From: Chloroflexota bacterium
GTDB taxonomy: Bacteria; Chloroflexota; Anaerolineae; Anaerolineales; Anaerolineaceae
NCBI GenBank assembly: GCA_012798455.1
Contig: JAAZNC010000095.1
Location: forward strand, 1-44,090
Length of the DNA: 44,090 nt
Direction: 5' to 3'
Position numbers and translations under genes: made by a program. The notes beneath the pieces were generated by a model. That model was not told the DNA's origin and ran no database searches. It worked only from the letters and a program-made list of their open reading frames with translations. This document shows positions 7,528-15,872 of the stretch, piece after piece (positions within the stretch are counted from its first letter, which is position 1; each line of letters begins with the position of its first letter).

Positions 7528-8010
7528 ATGAAAGTAGTGTTTACAAGAGTTGATGAGAGATTGATCCATGGACAGATAACGCTTGGTTGGACAAATTTGA
7601 CCAATACAAGAGTGATTATGGCAGTGAATGATCAAGTGGCAGGTAATGCGCTGCAAAAAAATTTACTGAAGATGGCTGCTAAACCTGGTGTACAAGTTGA
7701 GATTTTGACCATGGAAGAGGCTAAAACCAAAATAGCGGAAGATGCTTGGGATAATTCCGCAGTGATGGTCTTGGTGAAAAATCCAATTGATCTGCTCATA
7801 TTAATCAAAAACGGGTTAAGGATCGAAAAGATCAACGTGGGTGGTGTTCGCCAACCTGATGCGAAGATCAATCTGACCAAAGAAGTGAAAGCAACGGAAG
7901 CAGAATTAAAAGCGTGGAAAGAGCTCGCCCAAATGGGATATTCCATCGAGGTGCAGTTTGTTCCAGATCAATCGATTACAAATCTAAATAAAGTACTGGA
8001 AAAATATTAA
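7528..8010 (+). CDS. PTS mannose-family IIB component
   Basis: This 160-residue cytoplasmic protein carries the phosphate from IIA to the sugar. The phosphorylated histidine is His14 in the motif TRVDERLIHGQ, diagnostic of the mannose/sorbose IIB family. I place the start at ATG 7528 because TTGGAGGA at 7517-7524 sits just ahead of it; an in-frame TTG at 7501 is too far upstream. Unlike the well-known E. coli ManX, IIB and IIA are encoded as separate proteins. A stem-loop precedes it and two SIS genes follow. Confidence 0.93.
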   Translation: MKVVFTRVDERLIHGQITLGWTNLTNTRVIMAVNDQVAGNALQKNLLKMAAKPGVQVEILTMEEAKTKIAEDAWDNSAVMVLVKNPIDLLILIKNGLRIEKINVGGVRQPDAKINLTKEVKATEAELKAWKELAQMGYSIEVQFVPDQSITNLNKVLEKY

Positions 8011-8020
8011 AGGCAATGTT

Positions 8021-8740
8021 ATGGACTCAATGAACCAATTCGTCGATATATCTCTGGACATCATCAAAAAAATCAGAGATGAAGAATCACCGAAGATCAA
8101 AACACTGGCACAAAAAATGGCGGAATCCACCATGCAGGGCGGGGTTATCCACTGGTTTGGATCTGGGCATTCTATGTTGCTTACTAAAGAAGTTTATACT
8201 CGCGCTGGAACCCTGACTAATTCGAAACCGATCAGTTTGGATAATTTTCTTGGAAAATTAGAAAGGATCGATGGAGTAGGGCAGGCATTAATGGGCTCGT
8301 TCACCGGATTACCGGGAGAAATTCTAATTGTCGTATCTACTTCTGGAGCAAATCCCCTTCCAATTGATGTTGCATTGATTGGAAAGCAAATGGGGCTGTT
8401 TACTGCTGCAATAACTGCTATGGATCATTCATTACATGTAAAAAGTAACCATAAAAGCGGGAAGAAGTTGTATGAAATTGTAGATTTGGTCATTGATACG
8501 CATGCACCCTTTGGAGATGCGTCGCTTTCAACCCCCGATGGGGCGGTTCGTTTTGGACCACTCTCTACCCTGGCCGGAGTTGAAATTGTGCATATGCTGA
8601 CCGCAGAGGTTGTAGATTTGTTGGTTGCCAGTAATGTTCTACCACCCATTCGCATGAGTCGTAATATTCCTGGCGGGGATGAACACAATCATAGAATTAT
8701 TGAAAAATATAAAGCCAGAATCCCAGATTTGGTTTACTAA
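8021..8740 (+). CDS. SIS-domain sugar-phosphate protein, first copy
   Basis: The 239-residue protein is an SIS-domain (sugar isomerase) protein of the UPF0309 type. The phosphosugar-binding signature is visible as HWFGSGHSMLLTKEVY near residues 44-59 and VVSTSGANPLPIDVA near 105-120. SIS proteins bind phosphorylated aldoses or ketoses and act as isomerases, deaminases or sensors. No NagB-type glucosamine-6-phosphate deaminase is present in the operon, so one of the two SIS proteins may do that step, as AgaS does in galactosamine pathways; this is inference. It starts ten bases after the IIB stop and is followed by a clear paralogue. Confidence 0.88.
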   Translation: MDSMNQFVDISLDIIKKIRDEESPKIKTLAQKMAESTMQGGVIHWFGSGHSMLLTKEVYTRAGTLTNSKPISLDNFLGKLERIDGVGQALMGSFTGLPGEILIVVSTSGANPLPIDVALIGKQMGLFTAAITAMDHSLHVKSNHKSGKKLYEIVDLVIDTHAPFGDASLSTPDGAVRFGPLSTLAGVEIVHMLTAEVVDLLVASNVLPPIRMSRNIPGGDEHNHRIIEKYKARIPDLVY

Positions 8741-8753
8741 AAGGACAACGATC

Positions 8754-9467
8754 ATGAGCATGGGAAATATTTATCTTGACAATGTAAGAAATTTGGTAGA
8801 TGTTCTTGAACACGAAGAAATGCCAAAAATCCAAATAGCCGGTGAGAAGATCGCCGACTCAACGGCAACAGGTGGAATTGTTCATCTATTCGGTTCAGGG
8901 CATTCTATCCTTGCGGCACTTGAAGTTTTCATGCGCGCCGGAAGTTTTTCTAATTCAAAACCGGTCATGAAAGAATTGGAAATTGATCGATTCGAAAGAA
9001 TTCCTGGTGTTGGTTCCGCAATAATGAGAAATTTTGATGGGTGTCCGGGAGAGGTGCTTATTATTTTTTCAAATTCAGGAAAAAATCCTCTACCTGTTGA
9101 GGTTGCACAACGTGGTAAGGAAAAGGGGGTATTTACGGTTGCGATAACCTCCTTTGAACATGCGGAAAAAGCACGTAATGGGAAGATTGAAGTATTGGCA
9201 GATGTTGTGGATCTGGCGATAGATACCCATGTGCCCTATGGAGATGCAAGTGTCTCATTACCGGGTACAAAAATCAAAACCGGACCGCTTTCGACCGTTG
9301 CAAATGTGACCTTATTACATTCTATTTACTGCATGGCGGTGGAAAAATTACTAGAGAAAAATGTGATGCCACCTGTTCGTGTCAGCCGTAACACACCCGC
9401 AGGTGATGCGCATAATAAGCATTTTGCAGATGTTTATGGTGATCGAATTCCTGATTTGAGGTATTAA
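8754..9467 (+). CDS. SIS-domain sugar-phosphate protein, second copy
   Basis: This 237-residue protein is a paralogue of the gene immediately upstream and aligns with it along its whole length: FGSGHSILAALEVFMRAG matches FGSGHSMLLTKEVYTRAG, and the C-terminus NTPAGDAHNKHFADVYG matches NIPGGDEHNHRIIEKYK. The start is ATG 8754, with AAGGA ahead of it; upstream in-frame codons belong to the overlapping end of the first copy. The two are diverged enough to have different substrates or to form a heteromer. It abuts nagA directly. The likely role is interconversion of the phosphorylated sugar taken up by the PTS. Confidence 0.87.
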   Translation: MSMGNIYLDNVRNLVDVLEHEEMPKIQIAGEKIADSTATGGIVHLFGSGHSILAALEVFMRAGSFSNSKPVMKELEIDRFERIPGVGSAIMRNFDGCPGEVLIIFSNSGKNPLPVEVAQRGKEKGVFTVAITSFEHAEKARNGKIEVLADVVDLAIDTHVPYGDASVSLPGTKIKTGPLSTVANVTLLHSIYCMAVEKLLEKNVMPPVRVSRNTPAGDAHNKHFADVYGDRIPDLRY

Positions 9468-10640
9468 ATGACAGAACAATCAGGATTATTAGTTAAAAAC
9501 GGAAGAGTGGCGACCGCCAACGGTATTCAAACTAATATCGCTGTCGGCATAAATCGAAATAGGATTGTCTTCATAGGGAATGATACCCGGATTTCTGATG
9601 AAGAATATCCTAGCATAATCGATGCTGGTGGAGCATTCATAAGTCCGGGATTGATCGATTCACATACGCATGGAGGAGCTGGATATGATTTTCTCACGGT
9701 TGCTGATGATGAAATCGATCAATTATTAGAATGGTATGCCTCAAACGGTGTAACTGCTGTTCTGGCAACTTTATCTGCAGGGTTAAAAGATGGCTATCTT
9801 GAAGCATGTCAGGTGTTGACCAGATTGGTTAAAAAAGGGAGTCCCGGAGCAAGGCTTCTTGGGATTCATATTGAAGGCCCATATATTAGCAAGGAAAAAA
9901 AAGGGGCACAACCCTTTGATGAAGAAAACCCGGTAAAAATTACAGATGTGGATGAATATCTCGGATACTTCGATGATGCTGTTCGCATCATGACGCTGGC
10001 CCCGGAAATAGATAGGGGAATCGAGTTGATTGACCACTTGGTAAGTCGTAACGTGATTTGTTCGGTTGGACATTCTGATGCAACATACGAGGAAATTATT
10101 CGTGCAGTAATGCACGGATTAAATCGATCAACCCATACATTTAATACAATGTCACAATTAGAGCATCATAGTCCGGGTATTGTTGGTGCAGTAATGGTGT
10201 GCGATGAGATTTTTGCTGAGATCACACTTGACGGAAGCCATGTTCACCCAGGAGCGGTTAAAGCGTTGCTGAAAGCAAAGGGCTTAGATAAAATGATATT
10301 GATCACTGATTCCATCCAAGCATCCGGGTTGGGGGACGGGGAATTTATAAGACCAGGGGATCGTCATATCTATGTAAAAGATAATGTCGCACGATTGAAA
10401 TCCGGAAATCTTGCTGGTAGCGTATTGACATTAAACCAAGCAGTAAAGAATGCAGTGACAATGCTTGATCTTCCTCTTGGAATGGCACTTAAATTAGCTA
10501 CCCAAAATGTAGCCAATAGTCTAGGCTTGAAAAATTTTGGGATTTTGAAAGAGGGTAGTGTAGCAGATATTATTGTCCATGATGAGGAGATGAATATTTA
10601 TAAAACTATCATTGATGGAAGACTTGTTTATTCTTCTTGA
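9468..10640 (+). CDS. nagA: N-acetylglucosamine-6-phosphate deacetylase
   Basis: NagA removes the acetyl group from N-acetylglucosamine-6-phosphate (or N-acetylgalactosamine-6-phosphate), giving the amino sugar phosphate and acetate. All family landmarks are present in the 390 residues: the metal motif DSHTHGGAGYDF (His66, His68), HIEGPY (Glu136), GHSDATY (His202), HTFNTM (His223), DGSHVHPG, and the catalytic Asp281 in LITDSIQASG. In most NagA proteins the residue after this Asp is Ala; here it is Ser, which should not abolish activity. It starts immediately after the second SIS gene's stop codon. Its presence points to an N-acetylated amino sugar as the operon's substrate. Confidence 0.94.
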   Translation: MTEQSGLLVKNGRVATANGIQTNIAVGINRNRIVFIGNDTRISDEEYPSIIDAGGAFISPGLIDSHTHGGAGYDFLTVADDEIDQLLEWYASNGVTAVLATLSAGLKDGYLEACQVLTRLVKKGSPGARLLGIHIEGPYISKEKKGAQPFDEENPVKITDVDEYLGYFDDAVRIMTLAPEIDRGIELIDHLVSRNVICSVGHSDATYEEIIRAVMHGLNRSTHTFNTMSQLEHHSPGIVGAVMVCDEIFAEITLDGSHVHPGAVKALLKAKGLDKMILITDSIQASGLGDGEFIRPGDRHIYVKDNVARLKSGNLAGSVLTLNQAVKNAVTMLDLPLGMALKLATQNVANSLGLKNFGILKEGSVADIIVHDEEMNIYKTIIDGRLVYSS

Positions 10641-10691
10641 TATTTGTGAAGTTTTACAAAAAAAATACTATAATTTTAGGTTGGGTTGAAG

Positions 10692-11090
10692 ATGATTAAT
10701 TTTATATTGGTTTCGCATGGTATGTTCGCAGCAGGGCTACTGGACGCGGTGAACCTTATCATTGGAAAGCAAGATGGTATCCTGACATATGCACTCACTG
10801 AAAATGATTCAATAGATGAGTTAGCCGTTCGAATAGGTACTGGTTTGGCTCAACTACACCATAACGGTACCGGAGTTCTGATCCTGGTTGATCTCTTTGG
10901 GGCATCGCCGTTCAATGTTACTTCAACGATGATAGAAAAATATGATGCAATTGATGTGGTTACCGGTTTGAATCTACCCATGTTATTGGAAGTGATATTG
11001 CAGAGAAACAATCTATCTTTATCCGAGATCGCTATGTTGGCAAAAGAAGCAGGAAAAGAAGGCATAAAAGTGCTGAGTGGTTTACTTTGA
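10692..11090 (+). CDS. PTS mannose-family IIA component
   Basis: The 132-residue protein is the IIA subunit that takes phosphate from HPr. The phosphorylated histidine is His9 in FILVSHGMFAAGLLDAV, and the VLILVDLFGASPFN segment is typical of the EIIA-Man fold. A TTG at 10686 is two codons upstream and is a possible start; I use the ATG. It lies 51 bases after nagA, and a TATAAT at 10669-10674 in that gap could give extra transcription. Placing IIA last in the operon, apart from IIB and IIC-IID, is unusual but functionally harmless. Confidence 0.92.
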   Translation: MINFILVSHGMFAAGLLDAVNLIIGKQDGILTYALTENDSIDELAVRIGTGLAQLHHNGTGVLILVDLFGASPFNVTSTMIEKYDAIDVVTGLNLPMLLEVILQRNNLSLSEIAMLAKEAGKEGIKVLSGLL

Positions 11091-11102
11091 AATATATATA
11101 TC

Positions 11103-11465
11103 TCAACTTGTGATCAATCTGGCTGAAATATAATCAAATATTTTTACCAATAAATCTTGATCCAAAATCGTAAACGAATATGTATACTTTGATTGCTTTA
11201 GATAGACACGTATAGCATACGGGCTGTGTTTATTGGGAAGGAATACCAATCGTTCAACTTGCCCGTATGAAACGAGGACCTGTTTGTATGCATTGATTCT
11301 GATCTGATTTGAAAAAAGGTCAATATATGGGTCAAGACGGTTCCTCGCCATTTCTATTGATCCCAAACCTTTAAATCCGGTGATGATTTCCATCACTTCA
11401 ACGTGAATTCCTTCACCAGGAATATCCGAATTTAATAATTCAAGGGTATGAGAAATTCTATTCAT
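11103..11465 (-). CDS. Hypothetical protein, 120 residues
   Basis: I do not recognise a family. The gene reads leftward and has a good ribosome site (GGAG seven bases before ATG 11465). The protein is soluble, mixed alpha/beta by composition, with a repeated pattern of hydrophobic strands in its second half (QVLVSYGQVERLVFLP, then YAIRVYLKQSKYTYSF). There is no signal peptide or membrane segment. It converges on the end of the PTS operon and is divergent from the glyoxalase-fold gene. Confidence 0.6.
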   Translation of the reverse strand: MNRISHTLELLNSDIPGEGIHVEVMEIITGFKGLGSIEMARNRLDPYIDLFSNQIRINAYKQVLVSYGQVERLVFLPNKHSPYAIRVYLKQSKYTYSFTILDQDLLVKIFDYISARLITS

Positions 11466-11566
11466 TTCTTTACTCCAAGCCAGCGATTATGATACCAGAA
11501 TTATCCAAATGTCTAATTGGCTTTTGTTTACGGTTGTCTATAATAATTTTGGGAAGGGAGTTGATC

Positions 11567-11938
11567 ATGCAAAAAAATCCGATTGTGTTTTGGGAATTGG
11601 CATCTTATGACGAGGAGAAAACAGTGAATTTCTTTAGAGAGGTTTTTGAATGGGACTTGAAGAGGGATGAGCGTCTTGGTTTTTACGTGACAGAAGTAGA
11701 AGAAAATTCCCCACCGATTGATGGAGGTATCTTTACGCTTAAAAAAGCCAGATTACCTTTCCTTACTCTGTATATCCAGGTTGAAGATATAGAAAAGATG
11801 GCTGAAAAAGTTGAGGAACATGGCGGTTTCATTGAGGAAGGTGTTCAAACATTGCCCAGTGGCACCAGAATCTGTTTATTCAATGAACCATCAGGTGTGA
11901 CTTTTGCGATGTTGGAACCAAAGAAAAAACCTGTCTAA
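11567..11938 (+). CDS. VOC (glyoxalase/bleomycin-resistance fold) protein
   Basis: This 123-residue protein belongs to the vicinal-oxygen-chelate superfamily. The pattern IVFWELASYDEEKTVNFFRE at the start, with ALxxDxxKxxxFY-like spacing, and the closing GTRICLFNEPSGVTFAMLEP are typical. These proteins are small metal enzymes or binding proteins for diverse substrates. The start at 11567 is supported by GGGAAGGGAG at 11551-11560; the 26 codons upstream in frame look non-coding. The substrate cannot be told from sequence. Confidence 0.8.
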   Translation: MQKNPIVFWELASYDEEKTVNFFREVFEWDLKRDERLGFYVTEVEENSPPIDGGIFTLKKARLPFLTLYIQVEDIEKMAEKVEEHGGFIEEGVQTLPSGTRICLFNEPSGVTFAMLEPKKKPV

Positions 11939-11956
11939 TAATCTCAATAATAAGAG

Positions 11957-11982
11957 AAGAGCGGCTGGAGACAGCCGCTCTT
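11957..11982. terminator. Perfect GC-rich hairpin between genes
   Basis: AAGAGCGGCTG at 11957-11967 pairs perfectly with CAGCCGCTCTT at 11972-11982 around the loop GAGA. It sits between convergent genes (11938 and 12006). No long T-run follows on the + side; on the - side the next bases are TCTTATTATTG. It probably ends transcription from both sides. Confidence 0.65.
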
Positions 11983-12005
11983 CAGGAAGAGAAGGTTGAT
12001 GTAAT

Positions 12006-12254
12006 CTAGATCATATTCAATGCCCTTATCTGTAACAATATCGCGATAAGAAATGAAGTATAACCAAATCCGGATAAGACGATTCCAAATTTTCTCAAAG
12101 AGACAGTCGAGGATTTGAAAAACTCCGTGGTGTTTCCCATAAGTTTCGTTTTCGATTCTCGGAATAGACCGGTGCTCATCGAAAGGAAAAGAAATCCCGA
12201 AATCATGGAAAGCGTGCTGATTAGAATGAAAACAAATGATACGAAATCGACCAT
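12006..12254 (-). CDS. Small two-helix membrane protein
   Basis: The 82-residue product has two hydrophobic stretches, about residues 3-28 and 58-78, separated by a polar loop (TGLFRESKTKLMGNTTEFFK). I know no family for it. An AAGGAGG ribosome site directly ahead of ATG 12254 strongly supports that it is translated. It is the last gene of the MacAB-type operon, 20 bases after the permease gene, so it might be an accessory subunit of that transporter, but that is only positional evidence. Confidence 0.68.
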   Translation of the reverse strand: MVDFVSFVFILISTLSMISGFLFLSMSTGLFRESKTKLMGNTTEFFKSSTVSLRKFGIVLSGFGYTSFLIAILLQIRALNMI

Positions 12255-12274
12255 CTTTCCTCCTTACAAATTTT

Positions 12275-13498
12275 TTATTCTGTGCGTAATGCTTCAACCG
12301 GCTCGAGATTAGCCGCGCGATTAGCAGGGTAAATTCCAAACAATAAACCGACACCGACAGAAAAAAGAGTGGCAAGCAAAACGGAACCACTTGTAATCAC
12401 CGGATTCAACACTGTATTTCCCATGGACGCTACACTTTTTATAATTGCTGATATTCCGGCTCCCAGTAAGATTCCAATAATGCCGCCCACCAACCCTATG
12501 AAGAGGGATTCAACCAGGAATTGAGTGAGGATATCTTTTTTGCGAGCACCGACTGCTTTACGAAGACCAATTTCCTTTGTCCTTTCCACGACCGTGACCA
12601 ACATGATGTTCATGATGCCAATTCCACCAACAAGCAATGAGATTGCCCCAATTCCACCCAAAAAGATGGTTAGGATTTGTGTAATGGAAGTAGCAGCCTC
12701 TGTTAGTGTCTCTTGAGAAAACAATTGGAAGTCAGCATCGTTTGTCAGGGGGATCCCATGGCGGCTTTTTAAAACCGATGTTATTTCATTGATGGCAGCA
12801 TCAATCGTATCGGTGTTGGTGGCAGACACATAAATCTGATCAACGGCATCTTTGGTGGATGACCATGAAATCAGTCTGCTTTGAGCGGTTGTTATGGGTA
12901 CAAAAATCTGATTATCAGACGAACCCAGGGTCGTACCCCCCTTCGATTCAAGGACGCCAATTACAGTATAAAGATAATTGCCAATACGTATTTTATTGCC
13001 AATGATATTGGAGGTTGTCCCATACAATTCATCGGCGATATCTACACCAATTACCGCAACAGTGGAACGATTTTCCACCTGAGTTTCCGTGATAAAAGAG
13101 CCGTAGTTTACATTCTCATTGCGAACGGTTGCATATTCTGGTGTAATTCCATAAATTTGGGCTGTGATCGAGTTACCGCTGAAAGATACCTCCCGATTAT
13201 CGGATACCAGTGGTGCTACTGCTGAAAAGTTATTTGATTTGATCTCGCTAAGTGCATTTGCATCCGAGATAGTAAGTGCCTGTGAATTGGCAACGCTATT
13301 ATCACGGAAAACATAAATGACATTCGTTCCCATTGATTCGATTGAACTGGTAATAGAGGCTGAAGCACCTTCCCCAATAGAGAGCATTGAAATTACTGCT
13401 GCGACACCGATAACGATTCCTAACATAGTAAGGAATGTGCGCATTTTGTTAGAGACCAAGCTCTCCATTGCTTCTTTAACATAGCTAAATAGACTCAT
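12275..13498 (-). CDS. MacB-type ABC transporter permease (FtsX family)
   Basis: The 407-residue protein has the MacB/FtsX layout: one N-terminal helix (about 20-45, RTFLTMLGIVIGVAAVISML), a large extracytoplasmic domain (about 45-280), and three C-terminal helices. The motif MLVTVVERTKEIGLRKAVGARKKDI lies between helices two and three and is diagnostic. Unlike Gram-negative MacB, the ATPase is a separate protein encoded just upstream and overlapping by four bases. With the fusion protein (14197) it forms a tripartite-like exporter of peptides, antibiotics or other small molecules. The cargo is unknown. Confidence 0.93.
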   Translation of the reverse strand: MSLFSYVKEAMESLVSNKMRTFLTMLGIVIGVAAVISMLSIGEGASASITSSIESMGTNVIYVFRDNSVANSQALTISDANALSEIKSNNFSAVAPLVSDNREVSFSGNSITAQIYGITPEYATVRNENVNYGSFITETQVENRSTVAVIGVDIADELYGTTSNIIGNKIRIGNYLYTVIGVLESKGGTTLGSSDNQIFVPITTAQSRLISWSSTKDAVDQIYVSATNTDTIDAAINEITSVLKSRHGIPLTNDADFQLFSQETLTEAATSITQILTIFLGGIGAISLLVGGIGIMNIMLVTVVERTKEIGLRKAVGARKKDILTQFLVESLFIGLVGGIIGILLGAGISAIIKSVASMGNTVLNPVITSGSVLLATLFSVGVGLLFGIYPANRAANLEPVEALRTE

Positions 13499-14184
13499 TT
13501 TTTTACCTTCCCGTCAATGATGTGAACCACTCTCTGGGTCAGTTTGGCGATCTTTGGATCATGTGTCACAAGAATCAGGGTTACCTTTTTTTCCCGGTTG
13601 AGTTTTAAAAGCAGTTCCATGATTTCTTTCCCTGATACGGAATCAAGGTTTCCGGTTGGTTCATCTGCCAGCACGATAGCCGGATCATTGATGAGGGCGC
13701 GTGCGATGGCGACCCGCTGCTGCTGTCCACCTGAAAGTTCGTAGGGTTTATGATCGATGCGATCTTTCAGCCCCACCTGTTCCAGCACAGATACCGCCAT
13801 CTCTTTCTGCTTGTGTGGGGTCAATTGATCTGTGAAGTTGTACCGTAGAGGCAACATAACATTCCCCAATGCAGAGGTGCGGGGAAGCAGGTTGTAATTT
13901 TGGAATACAAATCCGATCTTTTTATTACGAATCGTGGCCAGACCATCATCGCGCAGTTGAGATACATCTTCACCATCCAGAATATATTTACCACTTGTTG
14001 ATCTATCCAGGCACCCTATGATATTCATAAGAGTGGATTTACCCGAACCTGAAGGACCCATGATAGATACAACTTCTCCAGATTTTATTTTGAAAGAAAT
14101 ACCTCGCAATGCGTGCACCTGTACTGCTTCGCCCATTTTATAAGTTTTTACAACATCAAAAACTTCAACAACATTCTTGATCAT
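13495..14184 (-). CDS. MacB/LolD-type ABC transporter ATPase
   Basis: This 229-residue ATP-binding subunit contains the complete set of motifs: Walker [10 protein letters not shown] (about residues 43-51), the Q-loop in [14 protein letters not shown], the signature [15 protein letters not shown], Walker [14 protein letters not shown], and the switch His in LVTHD. It belongs to the family that powers MacB, LolCDE and FtsX permeases. Its end overlaps the permease start by four bases, indicating coupled translation, and it begins 12 bases after the fusion-protein gene. It would energise the permease at 12275. Confidence 0.96.
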   Translation of the reverse strand: MIKNVVEVFDVVKTYKMGEAVQVHALRGISFKIKSGEVVSIMGPSGSGKSTLMNIIGCLDRSTSGKYILDGEDVSQLRDDGLATIRNKKIGFVFQNYNLLPRTSALGNVMLPLRYNFTDQLTPHKQKEMAVSVLEQVGLKDRIDHKPYELSGGQQQRVAIARALINDPAIVLADEPTGNLDSVSGKEIMELLLKLNREKKVTLILVTHDPKIAKLTQRVVHIIDGKVKK

Positions 14185-14196
14185 GAGTCTGTCCTT

Positions 14197-15708
14197 TTAT
14201 TGTTCTGGCGGTGATTGTAGGTCGGTATCACTATTGACTCTCATTCCTCCACCACCCAGGAACATGGCTCCACCAAACCCACCGGCAAAATCGGAAATCG
14301 AAGTGAGGTCAAGCTGGATGACAACCTGATCACCTTCCCTGAGCGTGCTATTTTTAAGAACGGAATATGAATCACCGCTTACTTCAACTTCGACAGGCGT
14401 AGGTACGATTGATCCATCTTCTGTCACGACCATGACAATACTGTTTCCGTTCAAACTCTGGATGGCCAAATTTGGTACCAATACTGCGTTCTCAATTTCC
14501 TGCACGATGATTGATGCTACTGCGGTGAATCCAGGTTTGATTTCATCATCTGGTTCGGTGACGGTGATGGATACTTTGAATTCCACCATGCCCGATGAGT
14601 CATCTCCTGCTTGTGAAATACCAGTGACTGTTCCCTGATATTTCTTACTGGGAATTGCATCGAATGTGATATTTACCGTTTGTCCCAGTTTAATATCATT
14701 TACATCAACTTCTGAAACGGATACTTCGATGACAAGATTGCTTAGATTATCCAATTGAACGCCTGTTTCTCCACTGGAAACAGATTCACCGACATTGGCA
14801 GAAATGTCAGTTATAACCCCATCAAAAGGAGCAATGATCGAGGCTGAATTGACAGTATTTTCCAGAGCCTGAACCTTTGCTTGCGCAGCTGCTATTTCAT
14901 CTGAATTATCCAGATATCTTTGATAGGTAATACGAGCTTCTTCCAGTACTGCAACAGCCATATTATATTCAATATAGTCAGTCTCAACACTGTGGTCATA
15001 TGAATGACCCAATAAATAATTCAGATTACGAAGTGCTTTATCCCTGGTTAATATTGCATTCTGCAAAGCAGTATAAGTGTTTTCTTTATCTGGATCATCG
15101 GTAGCCAGAGCATCATATTGTTTTTGAAGATTCCATACCTCGATGTCGGCAGTGTGATATGCTGATCGTGTCTGATCGATCAGAGCCTGATCGGTGCCAT
15201 TAAAATTCCAATAGTCTCGAGCGTCTTTTTTCGCACGGTAGTCATATTCGGCGTCTTCTAATGCTTGTGCGGCTGTTTGAAAATCGGAATCCGAATTCAT
15301 CACTCGATCCAGCTCATATTGTGCTGAAAGAAGGTCGGTTTGCGCTTCCAGGATCGAGGCGGAAATTGAACCATCCGCGAGCTTGGCGATAACGGTACCT
15401 TCGCTTACCGAATCGCCAACACTATAGTAAACTTCCCCAATAGTGCCGCTTGCGCCCCATGCAATAGCAGCCGAAGGCACTGCTTTAACATTTCCCACGA
15501 TATCGATCGTCTTTGAGAAATTTCCGCTTGATAGAGTGATGATCTGTGTTTCACTCGATTGCTGTTTATTTCTTCCCCCCAGGATCGCCACAAGCAGGGT
15601 AGCAACTAACAGAATGCCACTGCCAATAGCGATAGTCCTTTTTTTATGATCTTTATAATACTGGACGAATTTTTGAACAAATGATGAAAATGTTTCCTTA
15701 AGTCTCAT
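14197..15708 (-). CDS. MacA/HlyD-type membrane fusion protein
   Basis: The 503-residue protein is a periplasmic-adaptor-type (RND/HlyD) subunit. It has an N-terminal membrane helix (about 24-44), a split lipoyl-like domain (IAWGASGTIGEVYYSVGDSV, completed by IIAPFDGVITDISANVGESV), a long alpha-helical hairpin between them, and beta-barrel domains after. The start is ATG 15708, with AGAGGT ahead of it; an upstream in-frame ATG at 15771 lacks a ribosome site. In a single-membrane cell it would act as an extracellular lid or recruiting subunit for the MacB-type transporter rather than reach an outer-membrane channel. The C-terminal Gly-rich stretch GGFGGAMFLGGGGMRV is unusual. Confidence 0.9.
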   Translation of the reverse strand: MRLKETFSSFVQKFVQYYKDHKKRTIAIGSGILLVATLLVAILGGRNKQQSSETQIITLSSGNFSKTIDIVGNVKAVPSAAIAWGASGTIGEVYYSVGDSVSEGTVIAKLADGSISASILEAQTDLLSAQYELDRVMNSDSDFQTAAQALEDAEYDYRAKKDARDYWNFNGTDQALIDQTRSAYHTADIEVWNLQKQYDALATDDPDKENTYTALQNAILTRDKALRNLNYLLGHSYDHSVETDYIEYNMAVAVLEEARITYQRYLDNSDEIAAAQAKVQALENTVNSASIIAPFDGVITDISANVGESVSSGETGVQLDNLSNLVIEVSVSEVDVNDIKLGQTVNITFDAIPSKKYQGTVTGISQAGDDSSGMVEFKVSITVTEPDDEIKPGFTAVASIIVQEIENAVLVPNLAIQSLNGNSIVMVVTEDGSIVPTPVEVEVSGDSYSVLKNSTLREGDQVVIQLDLTSISDFAGGFGGAMFLGGGGMRVNSDTDLQSPPEQ

Positions 15709-15872
15709 GGTTACCTCTTTTCTCCTTGAATATATTGGGAATAATCCAATCGTCGAAGTGTTGACTATCACTCAAGATAGTGAAAAAAAGAAATTAATCG
15801 AATGAGTGCCTTCAGGGGGGGACATGATAAGAATCACACAATGGTTTGCTCAACTTATGTTAATATGAGGGC

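Noticed and set aside
10644..10674. Separate promoter for the PTS IIA gene
   Set aside because: TATAAT is present at 10669-10674, but the nearest -35-like hexamer is 19 bases away and weak; co-transcription with nagA is simpler.
11944..12390. 148-residue minus-strand frame overlapping the end of the MacB-type permease
   Set aside because: It overlaps both the permease 3' end and the small membrane protein, which has a strong ribosome site; its composition shows no domain.
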